Counted from the stretch's first letter, positions 1-9,480 are shown. The stretch is DNA of 55,632 bases from Bacteroidaceae bacterium (GCA_017546785.1 JAFYRW010000005.1:1-55632); one strand, 5' to 3'. A program made the numbers and translations. Notes: generated by a model not told the origin, from the letters alone.

Positions 1-50
1 CTAACAAGGTTCTCGACCTCATCGCTCATATGGCAACTGTAAACGCTTAA
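1..50 (+). CDS. C-terminal end of an unidentified protein (partial)
   Basis: Reading frame 3 is open from the window edge to a TAA at 48-50 and encodes a tail ending NKVLDLIAHMATVNA. A strong hairpin terminator follows 25 bases later on the same strand, which supports this being the real end of a plus-strand gene. Too little protein is present to name it. Confidence 0.6.
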   Translation, partial: NKVLDLIAHMATVNA

Positions 51-74
51 TTAAGTTAATACAGCTTAAAAGAC

Positions 75-108
75 AGCGGGACGCATCAACGATGCGTCCC
101 GCTTATTT
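75..108 (+). terminator. Rho-independent terminator of the partial plus-strand gene
   Basis: A 13-bp perfect stem (75-87 with 91-103, AGCGGGACGCATC) closes a 3-base loop and runs into TTATTTTT. It ends the gene entering from the left edge. The next gene faces it from the other strand, so it may also stop that transcript. Confidence 0.85.
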
Positions 109-215
109 TTGCTTATATCTTGCGTGTATGGTGCAAAGGTTGTAGCTGTTATTGCTGTTTGTTGGTGCGTGCAGCGCCTTACTCTGCAGGGTATAAGGGA
201 TAGAGTGCTCCTGCT

Positions 216-1457
216 TTATTCGAATTTGATGGCTTTTGATGGCTCTATGCGTGATATGAACATCGACGGCAGTACAAGCATTGCTACCGACAGAATGAAC
301 ATTGCTGCGTTCATCGGCAGTAATATCCAGCTGAAGCGGATGGGTACGCAGCTCATATAGTACATTTCGGGGTCGAGGCCAATAATGCCGAATTGTTGCT
401 GCAGATAGCATAGTGTAAGGCCTATGATATTGCCATAGAGAATGCCTCGTCCTATTATGAAGACTCCGTAGTATAGGAATATTCCGCGTATCGAGCTGTT
501 CTGAGCACCGATAGCCTTTAGAATGCCTATGTGGCTTGTCTTTTCGAGTATGAGTATCAATAGTCCCGATATCATTGTAAAGCCGGCAATGCCTACGACA
601 AGAACGAGTATTATCCACACTGTCTGGTCGAGTAGCTGTAGCCACGCAAAGAGGGCGGGGTTTATTTCGTCCACTGTCTGTATATATAGGCGCTCGTTGT
701 GTCTGTCGGCTATTTCTTCCATAAGCTCGGCTGCCGCCTGACGTGTCTCCTCTATGCGAGCGGGGTCTTTTGCCTTAATCTCGATGCCGGTAGAGGAGTG
801 GCTGCTCCAATCGTTCACGCTGCGGGCGGTATAAATGTCGGTTATTGCCAGCATATTGTCAAGGTCGCTGAAATTGGTGTTGTATATTCCGGTGAGAGTC
901 ATACGGCGCGCCTTTACTCCATTCTGTGCAAAATAGATGTTTATCTTGTCGCCAGTCTTTACATTGAGCTTGTTGGCGAGATTGCGCGAGAGGAGTATCT
1001 TGTTCGACGCGGCGCTGTCGCCGAATTGTGGTATCTCGCCCTCCTCGATATACGATGCAAAGAACGATGTATCGTAATTGCTGCCGATGCCTTTGAGTAT
1101 TATTCCTTCGAATTCTTCGCCCGAGGCTGCTAATGCAGGCTTGTTTATATATGTCTGCACAAGCTCAACGCCCTCTATGGAGCGTAGCTGCTGAAGCTCT
1201 TCGGGGGTTGCCGTTACGGGCGATTCTCCGTCGAAATTGGCCTCGTAGTTGCGTATCTGTATATGGCCGCCAAAGCCTATGATTTTTTCGCGTATCTCGT
1301 GCTTGAATCCTACTACTATGCAGATAGATGCTATCATAACAATAATTCCAATGGCTACTCCCCATTGTGCTATGATGACAGCCGGCTTAGATAGGCGTCT
1401 CTCGCCGTTGCGCTCTTTGTATAGTCGTTGTGCTATGAATAATTCGGTGTTCATCAT
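216..1457 (-). CDS. LolC/LolE-type ABC transporter permease (FtsX family)
   Basis: Inner-membrane permease of the type that, with a LolD-like ATPase, extracts lipoproteins from the inner membrane. The 413 residues show the family layout: a short cytoplasmic N-terminus (IAQRLYKERN), one membrane segment at about 30-50, a large periplasmic MacB-like domain to about 270, then three membrane helices forming the FtsX domain, with the typical stretch ILEKTSHIGILKAIGA at about 310-325. Length matches LolC/E. Two adjacent ATGs (1457 and 1454) are possible starts. A TATCTTCG box lies 17-24 bases upstream, so the leader is very short. No ATPase gene is adjacent, so the partner must be elsewhere. Role in lipoprotein export is inferred from the family; other FtsX-type exporters remain possible. 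Confidence 0.88.
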   Translation of the reverse strand: MMNTELFIAQRLYKERNGERRLSKPAVIIAQWGVAIGIIVMIASICIVVGFKHEIREKIIGFGGHIQIRNYEANFDGESPVTATPEELQQLRSIEGVELVQTYINKPALAASGEEFEGIILKGIGSNYDTSFFASYIEEGEIPQFGDSAASNKILLSRNLANKLNVKTGDKINIYFAQNGVKARRMTLTGIYNTNFSDLDNMLAITDIYTARSVNDWSSHSSTGIEIKAKDPARIEETRQAAAELMEEIADRHNERLYIQTVDEINPALFAWLQLLDQTVWIILVLVVGIAGFTMISGLLILILEKTSHIGILKAIGAQNSSIRGIFLYYGVFIIGRGILYGNIIGLTLCYLQQQFGIIGLDPEMYYMSCVPIRFSWILLPMNAAMFILSVAMLVLPSMFISRIEPSKAIKFE

Positions 1458-1473
1458 TATTTCTTACTTTATG

Positions 1474-1481
1474 CGAAGATA
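1474..1481 (-). promoter_or_regulatory. -7 promoter box (TATCTTCG) of the LolC/E-type gene
   Basis: On the minus strand this reads TATCTTCG, the TTCG form of the Bacteroidota TAnnTTTG -7 element. It sits 17 bases before the first ATG. The same 8-mer recurs before several other genes here. Confidence 0.6.
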
Positions 1482-1566
1482 CATTTTTTAGCAGCAAAAA
1501 TTAGAGACTGTTTTAATTTATTTTGCGATAGTTTTGGAATTGTTGTTGCACGCTATGTAATTAAAA

Positions 1567-2832
1567 TCACTCAGCGCGCTTCTTTGCTTCTTTAAGATTT
1601 CTTTTGAGAATAACACCATCACGTTTTCCACCGAGGGCTATAAAATCATCGATATACCACATATTGGATAAAGTGTATTTTTCCTGTAACTCAAGGAAGA
1701 ACGTCTCTTCAACATCATTGCCGCCAATAGTATCCCTAAGCAGCATTCTTACCGCCACTTTTCGGCGGTAAGAATTATGGATATCACCGTCATAGATGTA
1801 GTAAACATTGTATTGAGGATTTTCGTAGTCTTGCATTCTTATCCAATGACAGAAATCAAAAATAATTTCGTTGTTTGCCTCTGCCCAATCGTATGCTTCG
1901 TGGTATATTTTTTTGAATCTATCGGTGCAGAACTTGTCAACAAGTTCAGAACTGTTCATATTGCCACTTTCTAGCATAGCCTTAACCTGGGCATAAATAT
2001 CATCTACAATCTTCCTTATCTTGTTTTTAAGGATATCGCTATTATATGCCCTGAATGTATAATCGTAAGTCTCAATCTTCCCATAACAGTATATGTGTTT
2101 CCAAGGAGTATGCCTCTTGAGAATACTCTTTACAAGATGCACCCCTGTATTGTTCTGGTCGCTAATAGCATTACCATCCATTTTAAGCACGACCTCGCAA
2201 TCGATCATATTTGCGTTTTCATCAAGAGATATATTGCTGACCTCAAACAATATGTATTCAACTTTGTCGGCAAATAAACACGAAGGTATCTCTTTGTTAA
2301 GAGTCTCGTTAATGACTTCTGCCGATACACCATCCTTTATATAATTGTCATAAACCTTTTCACTGGTTACACATCCCTCTTTTACGGTTAAGAATATTTC
2401 ACGTTCATAGATGCAATCTTCCCCAAAGTCATCATATGCAAGCATCTCGCCATTGCCTACTCTTAATGTATCTGTTACCCACGAAGCCAAGATTCCCTCT
2501 TTGGTACAATATGGAGCAAAAATTTGGTTAAGCACATCTGTTGGAACGCATTTTCTTTTATAGTCGAGGGTGATTTTACGCAAATACAGTTTGTCCTCTT
2601 TAAGTTCCCATTCCCCTATATATCCTCTGTAAAGATTAGTACTAACAAAATGGCTATCCGGGATAAGTTTGGCGATTTTTGCGCTTAAAAGGTCATCCAA
2701 TTCTATTGGCGAAGAAAGTAAATCGTATTTTACATCGTTAATGTAAATTTTCTCGGTAGTCTGATATGTCGCACTAGATACAAATGGCATAACGGCAAAG
2801 ATAATTGTGAATAACAACTTATATAGTTTCAT
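1567..2832 (-). CDS. Unrecognised secreted protein, 421 residues
   Basis: Starts best at the ATG at 2832, giving MKLYKLLFTIIFAVMPFVSSA, a clear type I signal peptide; a longer frame from 2862 would add ten residues in front of it and is unlikely. No lipobox, no membrane helix after the signal. The mature protein is mixed alpha/beta by eye, acidic in the N-terminal half, with a C-terminal part (about 310-410) ending in ...NMWYIDDFIALGG that faintly recalls DUF3828-like periplasmic domains (W-x-I-D-D near the end). I do not recognise the family firmly. Its DNA looks visibly more A+T-rich than the flanking permease and MATE genes, and no -7 box is obvious upstream. Stands alone between two unrelated minus-strand genes. 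Function unknown. Confidence 0.8.
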   Translation of the reverse strand: MKLYKLLFTIIFAVMPFVSSATYQTTEKIYINDVKYDLLSSPIELDDLLSAKIAKLIPDSHFVSTNLYRGYIGEWELKEDKLYLRKITLDYKRKCVPTDVLNQIFAPYCTKEGILASWVTDTLRVGNGEMLAYDDFGEDCIYEREIFLTVKEGCVTSEKVYDNYIKDGVSAEVINETLNKEIPSCLFADKVEYILFEVSNISLDENANMIDCEVVLKMDGNAISDQNNTGVHLVKSILKRHTPWKHIYCYGKIETYDYTFRAYNSDILKNKIRKIVDDIYAQVKAMLESGNMNSSELVDKFCTDRFKKIYHEAYDWAEANNEIIFDFCHWIRMQDYENPQYNVYYIYDGDIHNSYRRKVAVRMLLRDTIGGNDVEETFFLELQEKYTLSNMWYIDDFIALGGKRDGVILKRNLKEAKKRAE

Positions 2833-3048
2833 AATGCAAGATGTTATAAGCTGAAAATACAAGAAGATGTTTAATTTTTATTGAAAAATATTTTTATTCT
2901 TTGAGCATTTTTGTGGATTGACAATTGATTACGAAGTTTACATAGATACATCTAAGGTGATGTTGCAACGGGTATTCTGCAAAACTATGCTAAAAAAATA
3001 ATTAAGTAATTTTAAACAACTTCTTATATGTTTATCTTAAAAACAATA

Positions 3049-4389
3049 TTATGATAGTTTACTCCTAATCTCTTTGTCGAAGCGTCTGTAGTAGAGTATA
3101 GCTGCTACTGTTAGTCCAACAGGGAGGCCGTAGGCAACTCCCATTGCTCCTTGCTGCGCGACGAATCCAAGTATATAACTTGTGGGAAGGGCAAGACATA
3201 TATACGATATGAATGCGTATATTCCAAGCGGTTTGGTAACCTCTATTCCTCGTAGAGCGTTTGCATAGTTTGTCTGTATTCCGTCGCTTATCTGGTATGC
3301 AAGCATTGGTATTATGAGTATGGCAAACATATTCTGAATGTCGGCATCGCCGGTGAATATTCCTGCCAGCCTGTTCCTTAGCAGTGCTATCAGTGCCGAT
3401 AGTACGGCTGCAACAATGAGTATTATGTGCAGGCTTGCATTGGCTGTCTCTCCAACGCTCTGCCATTCGTTGCGCCCGCGATAGTGGCTTATGCGTATGC
3501 TTGCCGCAGCGCCTATGCCATAGTATATCATAAAGCATAATGAGCCGGTGATTGTGAGTATCTGAAAGGCGGCAAGCTCTACTGTTCCCAACCATCCCAT
3601 AAGCAGCGAGGCAAGGGAGAATGAGGCTGTCTCTGTACCCATCTGCAGTGACAGCGGCGTTCCTATGATAAAGAGTTTCTTGATGCCTCCTCTGCTTGTG
3701 GAGTGGCTCTTGAATGCTCTCTTGTATATGCGGAATCTCTTCTGTTGCGCTATTAGCATTACGAATATGGATAATCCCAGTATGCGCGACAGCAGTGTGG
3801 CAATGCCGGCGCCGGTGAGTCCTAATTCGGGGAATCCTCCCGCTCCGAATATAAGCAGATAGTTCAGAATGACATTGGTGAAATTCGTTATTAGTATTAT
3901 CCACATTGCTGTCTGTGTGGCTCCTACCGTGTCGGTGAACTGCTTCAGGCTGTTGAATATTATCACTGTGGGGAGCGACAATAGCAGGGTGAGGAAGTAG
4001 GGGCGTATGGTGGGCAGTAGCTCTTGTGGCTGTCCTAGATTGCCGATGTTCAGGTACAGGAGAATGTAGGCGGCTATTACAATTGCTCCAAAGAGAATGT
4101 TGGCCCATATTGTATCCTTGAACGCTCCGGCAACGTTGTCGTGCTCTTTACGTCCGTAGTAGGCGCCTATTACAGGCGTTGCGCAATAGCTGAAGCCCAG
4201 CAGTGCCACAATGCCCAGATTGAATATGTTGTTCACGAATCCTGCCGAGGCGAGGGCGTTGGCATTGTAGTTGCCGACCATTATCGTATCGATGAATCCT
4301 AGGACTACATTGCCTAATTGCCCCAGTATGATAGGGGTACCTAAGCGTAGGATTATTCCGTAGTGTCTCTTGTATTGTTTGAGGTTCAT
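3049..4389 (-). CDS. MATE family multidrug/Na+ antiporter
   Basis: Twelve-helix inner-membrane exporter that uses a Na+ or H+ gradient to expel drugs or metabolites. The 446 residues match the family length. The N-terminus (RLGTPIILGQLGNVVLGFIDTIMVGN) carries the typical first-helix pattern with P, Q and the IDTIMVG motif, and the two six-helix halves are separated near residue 230 by a basic loop (AFKSHSTSRGGIKK). It belongs to the NorM/DinF-like branch common in Bacteroidales. No promoter box is seen directly upstream; it lies 141 bases behind rpiB on the same strand with a hairpin between, so partial read-through from the tkt-rpiB operon is possible. Substrate cannot be read from sequence. 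Confidence 0.9.
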   Translation of the reverse strand: MNLKQYKRHYGIILRLGTPIILGQLGNVVLGFIDTIMVGNYNANALASAGFVNNIFNLGIVALLGFSYCATPVIGAYYGRKEHDNVAGAFKDTIWANILFGAIVIAAYILLYLNIGNLGQPQELLPTIRPYFLTLLLSLPTVIIFNSLKQFTDTVGATQTAMWIILITNFTNVILNYLLIFGAGGFPELGLTGAGIATLLSRILGLSIFVMLIAQQKRFRIYKRAFKSHSTSRGGIKKLFIIGTPLSLQMGTETASFSLASLLMGWLGTVELAAFQILTITGSLCFMIYYGIGAAASIRISHYRGRNEWQSVGETANASLHIILIVAAVLSALIALLRNRLAGIFTGDADIQNMFAILIIPMLAYQISDGIQTNYANALRGIEVTKPLGIYAFISYICLALPTSYILGFVAQQGAMGVAYGLPVGLTVAAILYYRRFDKEIRSKLS

Positions 4390-4438
4390 TTTGTGGTTAC
4401 TTTTATCGTAGGATTCTTATCTTGTTGTTTCTGCATTA

Positions 4439-4469
4439 TAAAAGGGGAACAAATTCTTGTTCCCCTTTA
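4439..4469 (-). terminator. Hairpin terminator behind rpiB
   Basis: Stem of about 13 bp (AAAGGGGAACAA with TTGTTCCCCTTT) around a 4-base loop. T-richer on the plus side, with a short CTTTATAAT tail on the minus side. It lies between the rpiB stop and the MATE start, both on the minus strand, so it probably ends or attenuates the tkt-rpiB transcript. Confidence 0.6.
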
Positions 4470-4530
4470 TTTTTATCGACTGCCATAAAAGAGCTGTTCT
4501 TTGTTTAATGTGACAGCCTGTGCTTTTGCC

Positions 4531-4968
4531 TTATTTGCAGCAAGGTATTGCGTCGATACGTCTCTGGTGTCTGCCACCCTCGAATTCTGTGTTCAAGAAT
4601 GTGTCTACACACTTCTCGGCTGTGGCGTTGTCGATGAATCGGCCGGGCATTACAAGAACATTGGCGTCGTTGTGCTGACGTGCAAGCTCTGCAATCTCGG
4701 GCTGCCAGCAGAGTGCGCTGCGTATGCCGCAGTGGTGGTTGAGTGTCATATTTATACCGTTACCTGTTCCGCATATTGCAATACCCTTGTCGCACTCGCC
4801 CTTCTCGACTGCTGAACCTAATGCGTGAGCAAATTCGGGGTAGTCGCAACTGTCGGTGCTGTTGGTGCCAAAATCTACAAAATTGTATCCGCGTACTGTG
4901 AGCCACTCTTTAACCAATTCCTTCAAGGGGTATCCTGCGTGGTCGCTTGCGAGTCCTATAGTCTTCAT
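4531..4968 (-). CDS. rpiB: Ribose-5-phosphate isomerase B
   Basis: Interconverts ribose 5-phosphate and ribulose 5-phosphate in the non-oxidative pentose phosphate pathway. The 145 residues fit the RpiB/LacAB family: ASDHAGYPLK near the N-terminus with D9 and H10 for phosphosugar binding, the active-site segment AICGTGNGINM with C66 as the catalytic base, and H99 in RQHNDANVL. The ATG shares one base with the transketolase stop (TAATG), so the two genes are translationally coupled and work in the same pathway. A cysteine-rich C-terminus ends CK. Confident in assignment; LacA/B-type galactose-6-phosphate isomerase is unlikely given the transketolase partner. Confidence 0.95.
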   Translation of the reverse strand: MKTIGLASDHAGYPLKELVKEWLTVRGYNFVDFGTNSTDSCDYPEFAHALGSAVEKGECDKGIAICGTGNGINMTLNHHCGIRSALCWQPEIAELARQHNDANVLVMPGRFIDNATAEKCVDTFLNTEFEGGRHQRRIDAIPCCK

Positions 4969-6980
4969 TATAACATTGCTTTTACTTGGTTATACACATT
5001 CTCTGCTGTAAAGCCGAGCTTCTCGTCGAGTACTTTGTAGGGTGCCGAGAATCCGAATGACTCCAATCCGAATACTTTGCCGTTTGCTCCTACAAGGCCC
5101 TGAAGATTTACGGGAAGACCTGCTGTGAGGCCGAATATCTTTGCACCGGTGGGGAGTATGCTCTCCTGATACTCTTTGCTCTGTGTGCGGAAGAGACCTT
5201 CTGAGGGTACCGATACGATACGTGTCTTGATGCCCTCGGCTTTGAGCAATTTTGCGCCCTCGACGAGTGTAGATACCTCGGAACCTGATGCCAAAAGTAT
5301 TACGTCGTAATCCTCGTCTGAGCCTGCGATGATATATGCTCCCTTGCTTGCCTCGGCGTAGTTTGTGCCCTCGGGTAGGTTTGTTACATTCTGACGTGAG
5401 AAGATGAGGCCGGTGGGAGTGTTGTCGTTCTCCATTGCCAATTTCCACGCCTGAGTAGACTCGTTTACGTCGGCGGGACGTAGTACTAGCATTGAGTTGC
5501 GTCCGCTATGGTTCTTTACCTTCTCCATCAAGCGTACCTGTGCCTCCTGCTCTACGGGCTCGTGTGTAGGACCATCCTCACCTACGCGGAATGCGTCGTG
5601 TGACCAGATGAACTTAACGGGAAGCTCCATAAGCGCTGCCATACGGATAGCAGGCTTCATATAGTCGCTGAATACGAAGAATGTACCGCAAGCTGCGATT
5701 ACTCCGCCGTGCAATGCCATACCGATACAGAGACAAGCCATAGTAAGCTCTGATACTCCTGCGTGCAAGAATGCTCCACTGAAGTCTCCGGGTGTCAATG
5801 CGTGTGTCTTCTTGAGGAAGCCGTCGGTCTTGTCGCTGTTGCTGAGGTCGGCCGATGAACATATCATATTTTCGTATCTCTCGGCGAGAATGCCAAGGAT
5901 GTGAGCCGATGCATTACGGGTGGGTGAGTCGGGTTTCTGCTCGATAGACTCCCAATCGATTTTGGGCTGCTTGCCTGCGAACCATTCAGCCATTTTAACG
6001 GCAAGGTCGGGGTTCTGTGCTGCCCACATTGCTTTACGCTGTTTGCGCTCGGCAACGATGGCGCGAAGCTCGTTGAGACGGTTGTCGTACATCTCTTTTA
6101 CTCCGGGGAGGAATACGAAGGGATTCTCAACGTCGCCACCGAGATTCTTTATTGTGTTGATGTAAGCATCGCCACCAAGAGGCGCACCGTGTGTGCCACA
6201 GTCAAACTCATAGCTGCTGCCGTCGGCACGACGTGCTCCCTTACCCATTACAGTATTTCCAATGATGAGTGTGGGACGCTCCTGCTCTGCTTTTGCATCG
6301 GTCAATGCCGCGCGTATAGCGTCACAGTCGTTTCCGTCGATAGTGATAACCTTCCAACCCCAAGCCTCGTATTTCTTAGCAGTGTCCTCGAACATTACCT
6401 GATCGCAACGTGTAGAGAGCTGTATCTGGTTGGCATCGTAGAACATAATAAGATTGTTCAACTTAAGATAACCAGCCATACGGCCTGCGCCCTGTGATAT
6501 CTCCTCCTGAATACCACCGTCAGAGATAAACGCGTAGATGGTCTGTCCCATTACCTCGCTGCCTAAACGTGCTTCGAGGAATTTTGCAGCAATGGCAGCA
6601 CCTACTGCGTAGGTGTGTCCCTGACCGAGAGGACCTGATGTATTCTCGATACCACGTTCGAAATTTACCTCGGGATGACCGGGAGTGTTGCTCTGCCACT
6701 GGCGCAACTGCTTGAGGTCGTCCATTGTGTATTTGTCGGAGAGTGTAAGAACTGCATAGAGCATCGGTGACATATGACCCGGGTCGAGGAAGAAACGGTC
6801 GCGTCCCTCCCATAGGGGATTCTCGGGGTCGTATACCAAAAATTCAGAATAGAGCACGTTGATAAAATCGGCGCCGCCCATTGCTCCTCCGGGGTGGCCT
6901 GACTTTGCTTTCTCTACCATTGCCGCTGTAAGAATACGGATATTGTCGGCGGCTTTGTTCATCAGTTCTTTGCTGTTCAT
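4968..6980 (-). CDS. tkt: Transketolase
   Basis: Thiamine diphosphate enzyme that moves two-carbon units between sugar phosphates in the pentose phosphate pathway. The 670-residue length is standard for full bacterial transketolase. Visible landmarks: GHPGGAMGGADF near residue 28 with the cofactor-contacting His, GPLGQGHTYAVG near 117, the ThDP/Mg segment SDGGIQEEISQGAG near 154, the pyrimidine domain, and HDAFRVGEDGPTHEPVEQEA near 470, which is diagnostic. First gene of a two-gene operon with rpiB, which starts on its stop codon. The leader is about 120 bases after a TATTTTTG box at 7108-7115. Confidence 0.97.
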   Translation of the reverse strand: MNSKELMNKAADNIRILTAAMVEKAKSGHPGGAMGGADFINVLYSEFLVYDPENPLWEGRDRFFLDPGHMSPMLYAVLTLSDKYTMDDLKQLRQWQSNTPGHPEVNFERGIENTSGPLGQGHTYAVGAAIAAKFLEARLGSEVMGQTIYAFISDGGIQEEISQGAGRMAGYLKLNNLIMFYDANQIQLSTRCDQVMFEDTAKKYEAWGWKVITIDGNDCDAIRAALTDAKAEQERPTLIIGNTVMGKGARRADGSSYEFDCGTHGAPLGGDAYINTIKNLGGDVENPFVFLPGVKEMYDNRLNELRAIVAERKQRKAMWAAQNPDLAVKMAEWFAGKQPKIDWESIEQKPDSPTRNASAHILGILAERYENMICSSADLSNSDKTDGFLKKTHALTPGDFSGAFLHAGVSELTMACLCIGMALHGGVIAACGTFFVFSDYMKPAIRMAALMELPVKFIWSHDAFRVGEDGPTHEPVEQEAQVRLMEKVKNHSGRNSMLVLRPADVNESTQAWKLAMENDNTPTGLIFSRQNVTNLPEGTNYAEASKGAYIIAGSDEDYDVILLASGSEVSTLVEGAKLLKAEGIKTRIVSVPSEGLFRTQSKEYQESILPTGAKIFGLTAGLPVNLQGLVGANGKVFGLESFGFSAPYKVLDEKLGFTAENVYNQVKAML

Positions 6981-7107
6981 ACTTATAGGTTAGTTGGATA
7001 GTTTTATTATATTTAGTGTGGCGGCTAAATGGTACAAGAATGTGCTTGTAGCTCTTACATAAAAGGCTCTAAGCGTCTGTTGTATATTGTTGCACGCTCT
7101 TATTTTG

Positions 7108-7115
7108 CAAAAATA
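7108..7115 (-). promoter_or_regulatory. -7 promoter box (TATTTTTG) of tkt-rpiB
   Basis: Minus-strand TATTTTTG matches TAnnTTTG exactly. It implies a start near 7100 and a leader of about 120 bases before tkt. The stretch 6981-7307 between the divergent tkt and tex genes holds this box and the tex box; nothing else was recognised in it. Confidence 0.6.
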
Positions 7116-7284
7116 CTATATTTGTTTTAAAAGGGAAAATATTTGAGGGCGATTTTATCTCTTTTACATTTTATCTGCACTTTTTTTGCATTGTTTTTTG
7201 CTGTCGGCTGTCGGTGTCTGCGGGGTTGCTCTTAATTTTTGTCAATAATGTTGTTTTATCATCTGTTTTTATTGCTCCTTTTAC

Positions 7285-7292
7285 TATCTTCG
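7285..7292 (+). promoter_or_regulatory. -7 promoter box (TATCTTCG) of tex
   Basis: Plus-strand TATCTTCG ends 15 bases before the tex ATG, so the transcript would start only about 8-10 bases before translation. Confidence 0.6.
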
Positions 7293-7307
7293 CCACGCTA
7301 ATTAAAT

Positions 7308-9428
7308 ATGGATTATATGATTGTTAAAATAGTGTCGGAGCGTTTGAATATTGCTGCCGACAAGGTTAAAAATACTATTGAACTGCTGGACGGCGGTGCT
7401 ACCGTTCCCTTTATCGCGCGCTACCGCAAAGAGGCTACGGGTTCTCTCGATGAAGTTGTCATTGGCGAAATTAAGGAACTGTGCGAGAAACTGCGCGCGC
7501 TGATGCTGCGCAAAGAGACCATTGTGGCTACAATAGAGGAGCAGGGCAAGCTGACCCCTGAATTGAAAAGGCGTATAGATGCTTGCTTCGATGCTACAGA
7601 ATTGGAGGATATTTATCTGCCATACCGCCCCAAGCGCCGTACGCGTGCGACCATTGCCCGCGAAAGGGGACTGGAGCCTTTGGCCGACCTTATATTTGCC
7701 CAGAAGGGTGGCAACGTAAAAGGTGTTGCCGTTAAATATATAAATAAAGATGTGCCCACTGCCGATGATGCCATTGCCGGAGCTTGTGATATTATAGCCG
7801 AAAGGGTTGCCGAGGATGAGACGGCTCGTACGGCTGTGCGTCGTCTGTTTACCCGCCGTGGAGTGATTGTCTCTAAGGTTGTAAAGGGAAAAGAGGCCGA
7901 CGGAATAAAATATTCTGATTATTACGAGTGGAGCGAGCCTGTGGCACGCGTTACGTCGCATCGTCTGCTGGCAATGATGCGTGGTGAGGAGGAGGGCTTT
8001 CTGCGTCTCTCGGTAACGGTGGAGGCCGACGAGGCTGTGGAGCAGTTGAACCGTCGCTTCGTGAACCGTTATTCTCCTATGCGCGAATATATGGAGGCTG
8101 CTGTTGCTGACGGCTATAAACGTCTGCTGGCGCCGTCGATAGAGAATGAGACAAAGGGTGGGGCGAAGCAACGCGCCGACGATGAGGCCATTGCTGTCTT
8201 TGCCGAGAATCTGCGTCAGTTGTTGCTCTCGTCGCCATTGGGACAGAAGAGGGTGCTTGCTATAGACCCTGGATTCAGGACCGGATGCAAGGTTGTTGTG
8301 CTCGATGCTCAGGGTAATTTGCTGACACACACTGTCATTTATCCGCATCAGCCACAGAATGACAGGGAGGGCGCTGCCAGAATAATAACAAAATTGGTAC
8401 ACGATTATTCTATTGAGGCTTATGCGATAGGCAACGGTACTGCCGGACGTGAGACTGAGGATTTTGTGCGTGGATTGGGCCTGTCGCCTGAACTTTTTTC
8501 GGTGAACGAGGATGGAGCTTCGGTATATTCTGCGTCGCCGGTGGCCCGCGAGGAGTTCCCTACTGAGGATGTAACGGTGCGTGGCGCGGTATCTATCGGT
8601 CGCCGCTTGATGGATCCTCTGTCGGAGCTTGTAAAGATTGAGCCTCGTTCAATAGGAGTAGGGCAGTATCAGCATAGTGTCGATCAGACAAAATTGAAGG
8701 AGCGTCTCGATATTGTTGTCGAGAGCTGTGTGAATAAGGTGGGTGTCAATGTAAATACTGCAACAAAGCAGATTCTGACGCATATTTCGGGATTAGGCCC
8801 AGCGCTTGCCGAGAATATTGTGCGCTATCGTGCCGAGAATGGTGAGTTCCGCACACGTAAGGAGCTGCTTAAGGTTCCACGATTGGGAAACAAGGCTTTT
8901 GAGCAGGCTGCCGGATTCTTGCGTGTGGTGGGTGGCGACGAGCTTCTTGACTCTACTGCCGTGCATCCTGAATCTTATTCTGTTGTCTCGCGTATGGCAA
9001 AGGATGCTGGTGTCTCTCTCGAACGCTTCATTACCGACGAGGAGGTGCGTAAAGGGGTGAAGCTTGCCGATTATGTGAACGAAAAGATTGGAATGCCTAC
9101 TCTTGTGGATATTATGGAGGCGTTGAACAAGCGCGGACTCGACCCTCGTGAGAGTGCAAAGGCTTTCTCTTTTGACCCGAACATTCACTCGGTTGAGGAT
9201 CTGCGCGTTGGTATGCTGCTTCCGGGATTGGTGTCCAATATTACGGCTTTTGGTGCTTTTGTGAATATTGGCGTGCATCAGGACGGGCTTGTGCATATTT
9301 CGCAGTTGTCCGATAAGTTCGTGTCGTCGCCGTCGGACGTTGTTAAATTGGGACAGCAGGTGATTGTAAAGGTTATAGAGGTCGATTTAAAGCGTAAGCG
9401 TATAAGTCTTTCAATGAAAGGGTTGTAA
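7308..9428 (+). CDS. tex: Tex family S1 RNA-binding transcription accessory protein
   Basis: Cytoplasmic nucleic-acid-binding protein related to eukaryotic Spt6. The 706 residues carry the Tex order: helical N-terminal domain with GGATVPFIARYRKE near 28-41, a YqgF/RNase H-like domain beginning VLAIDPGFRTGCKVVVLD near 316, helix-hairpin-helix repeats (ISGLGPALAENIVRYR and VPRLGNKAFEQAAGF, about 490-545), and a C-terminal S1 domain (about 634-706; LPGLVSNITAFGAFVNIGVHQDGLVHIS). Length is slightly below the roughly 770 of E. coli YhgF. Start chosen at the ATG after the TATCTTCG box; the leader is very short. Monocistronic, followed at once by a palindromic terminator. Confidence 0.96.
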   Translation: MDYMIVKIVSERLNIAADKVKNTIELLDGGATVPFIARYRKEATGSLDEVVIGEIKELCEKLRALMLRKETIVATIEEQGKLTPELKRRIDACFDATELEDIYLPYRPKRRTRATIARERGLEPLADLIFAQKGGNVKGVAVKYINKDVPTADDAIAGACDIIAERVAEDETARTAVRRLFTRRGVIVSKVVKGKEADGIKYSDYYEWSEPVARVTSHRLLAMMRGEEEGFLRLSVTVEADEAVEQLNRRFVNRYSPMREYMEAAVADGYKRLLAPSIENETKGGAKQRADDEAIAVFAENLRQLLLSSPLGQKRVLAIDPGFRTGCKVVVLDAQGNLLTHTVIYPHQPQNDREGAARIITKLVHDYSIEAYAIGNGTAGRETEDFVRGLGLSPELFSVNEDGASVYSASPVAREEFPTEDVTVRGAVSIGRRLMDPLSELVKIEPRSIGVGQYQHSVDQTKLKERLDIVVESCVNKVGVNVNTATKQILTHISGLGPALAENIVRYRAENGEFRTRKELLKVPRLGNKAFEQAAGFLRVVGGDELLDSTAVHPESYSVVSRMAKDAGVSLERFITDEEVRKGVKLADYVNEKIGMPTLVDIMEALNKRGLDPRESAKAFSFDPNIHSVEDLRVGMLLPGLVSNITAFGAFVNIGVHQDGLVHISQLSDKFVSSPSDVVKLGQQVIVKVIEVDLKRKRISLSMKGL

Positions 9429-9440
9429 GTAAGGCAATAA

Positions 9441-9480
9441 TAAGAATCAGGCAGGCTTTTAAAAGCCTGCCTGATTCTTA
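9441..9480. terminator. Bidirectional terminator, perfect 40-bp palindrome
   Basis: The 20 bases 9441-9460 are the exact reverse complement of 9461-9480; the core is TCAGGCAGGC/GCCTGCCTGA. It lies between the convergent tex (+) and lipoprotein (-) stops and can serve both. Confidence 0.85.

Noticed and set aside
3065-4108. Minus-strand frame of 347 codons shifted against the MATE gene
   Set aside because: Same strand, different frame, with Arg/His/Thr-rich composition and no motifs; the MATE frame is clearly the coding one.
7302-8402. Long minus-strand open frame of 366 codons opposite tex
   Set aside because: It lies wholly inside tex, is low in family-like motifs and rich in His, Arg and Leu as expected for antisense of a biased gene; tex is unmistakable in the other direction.
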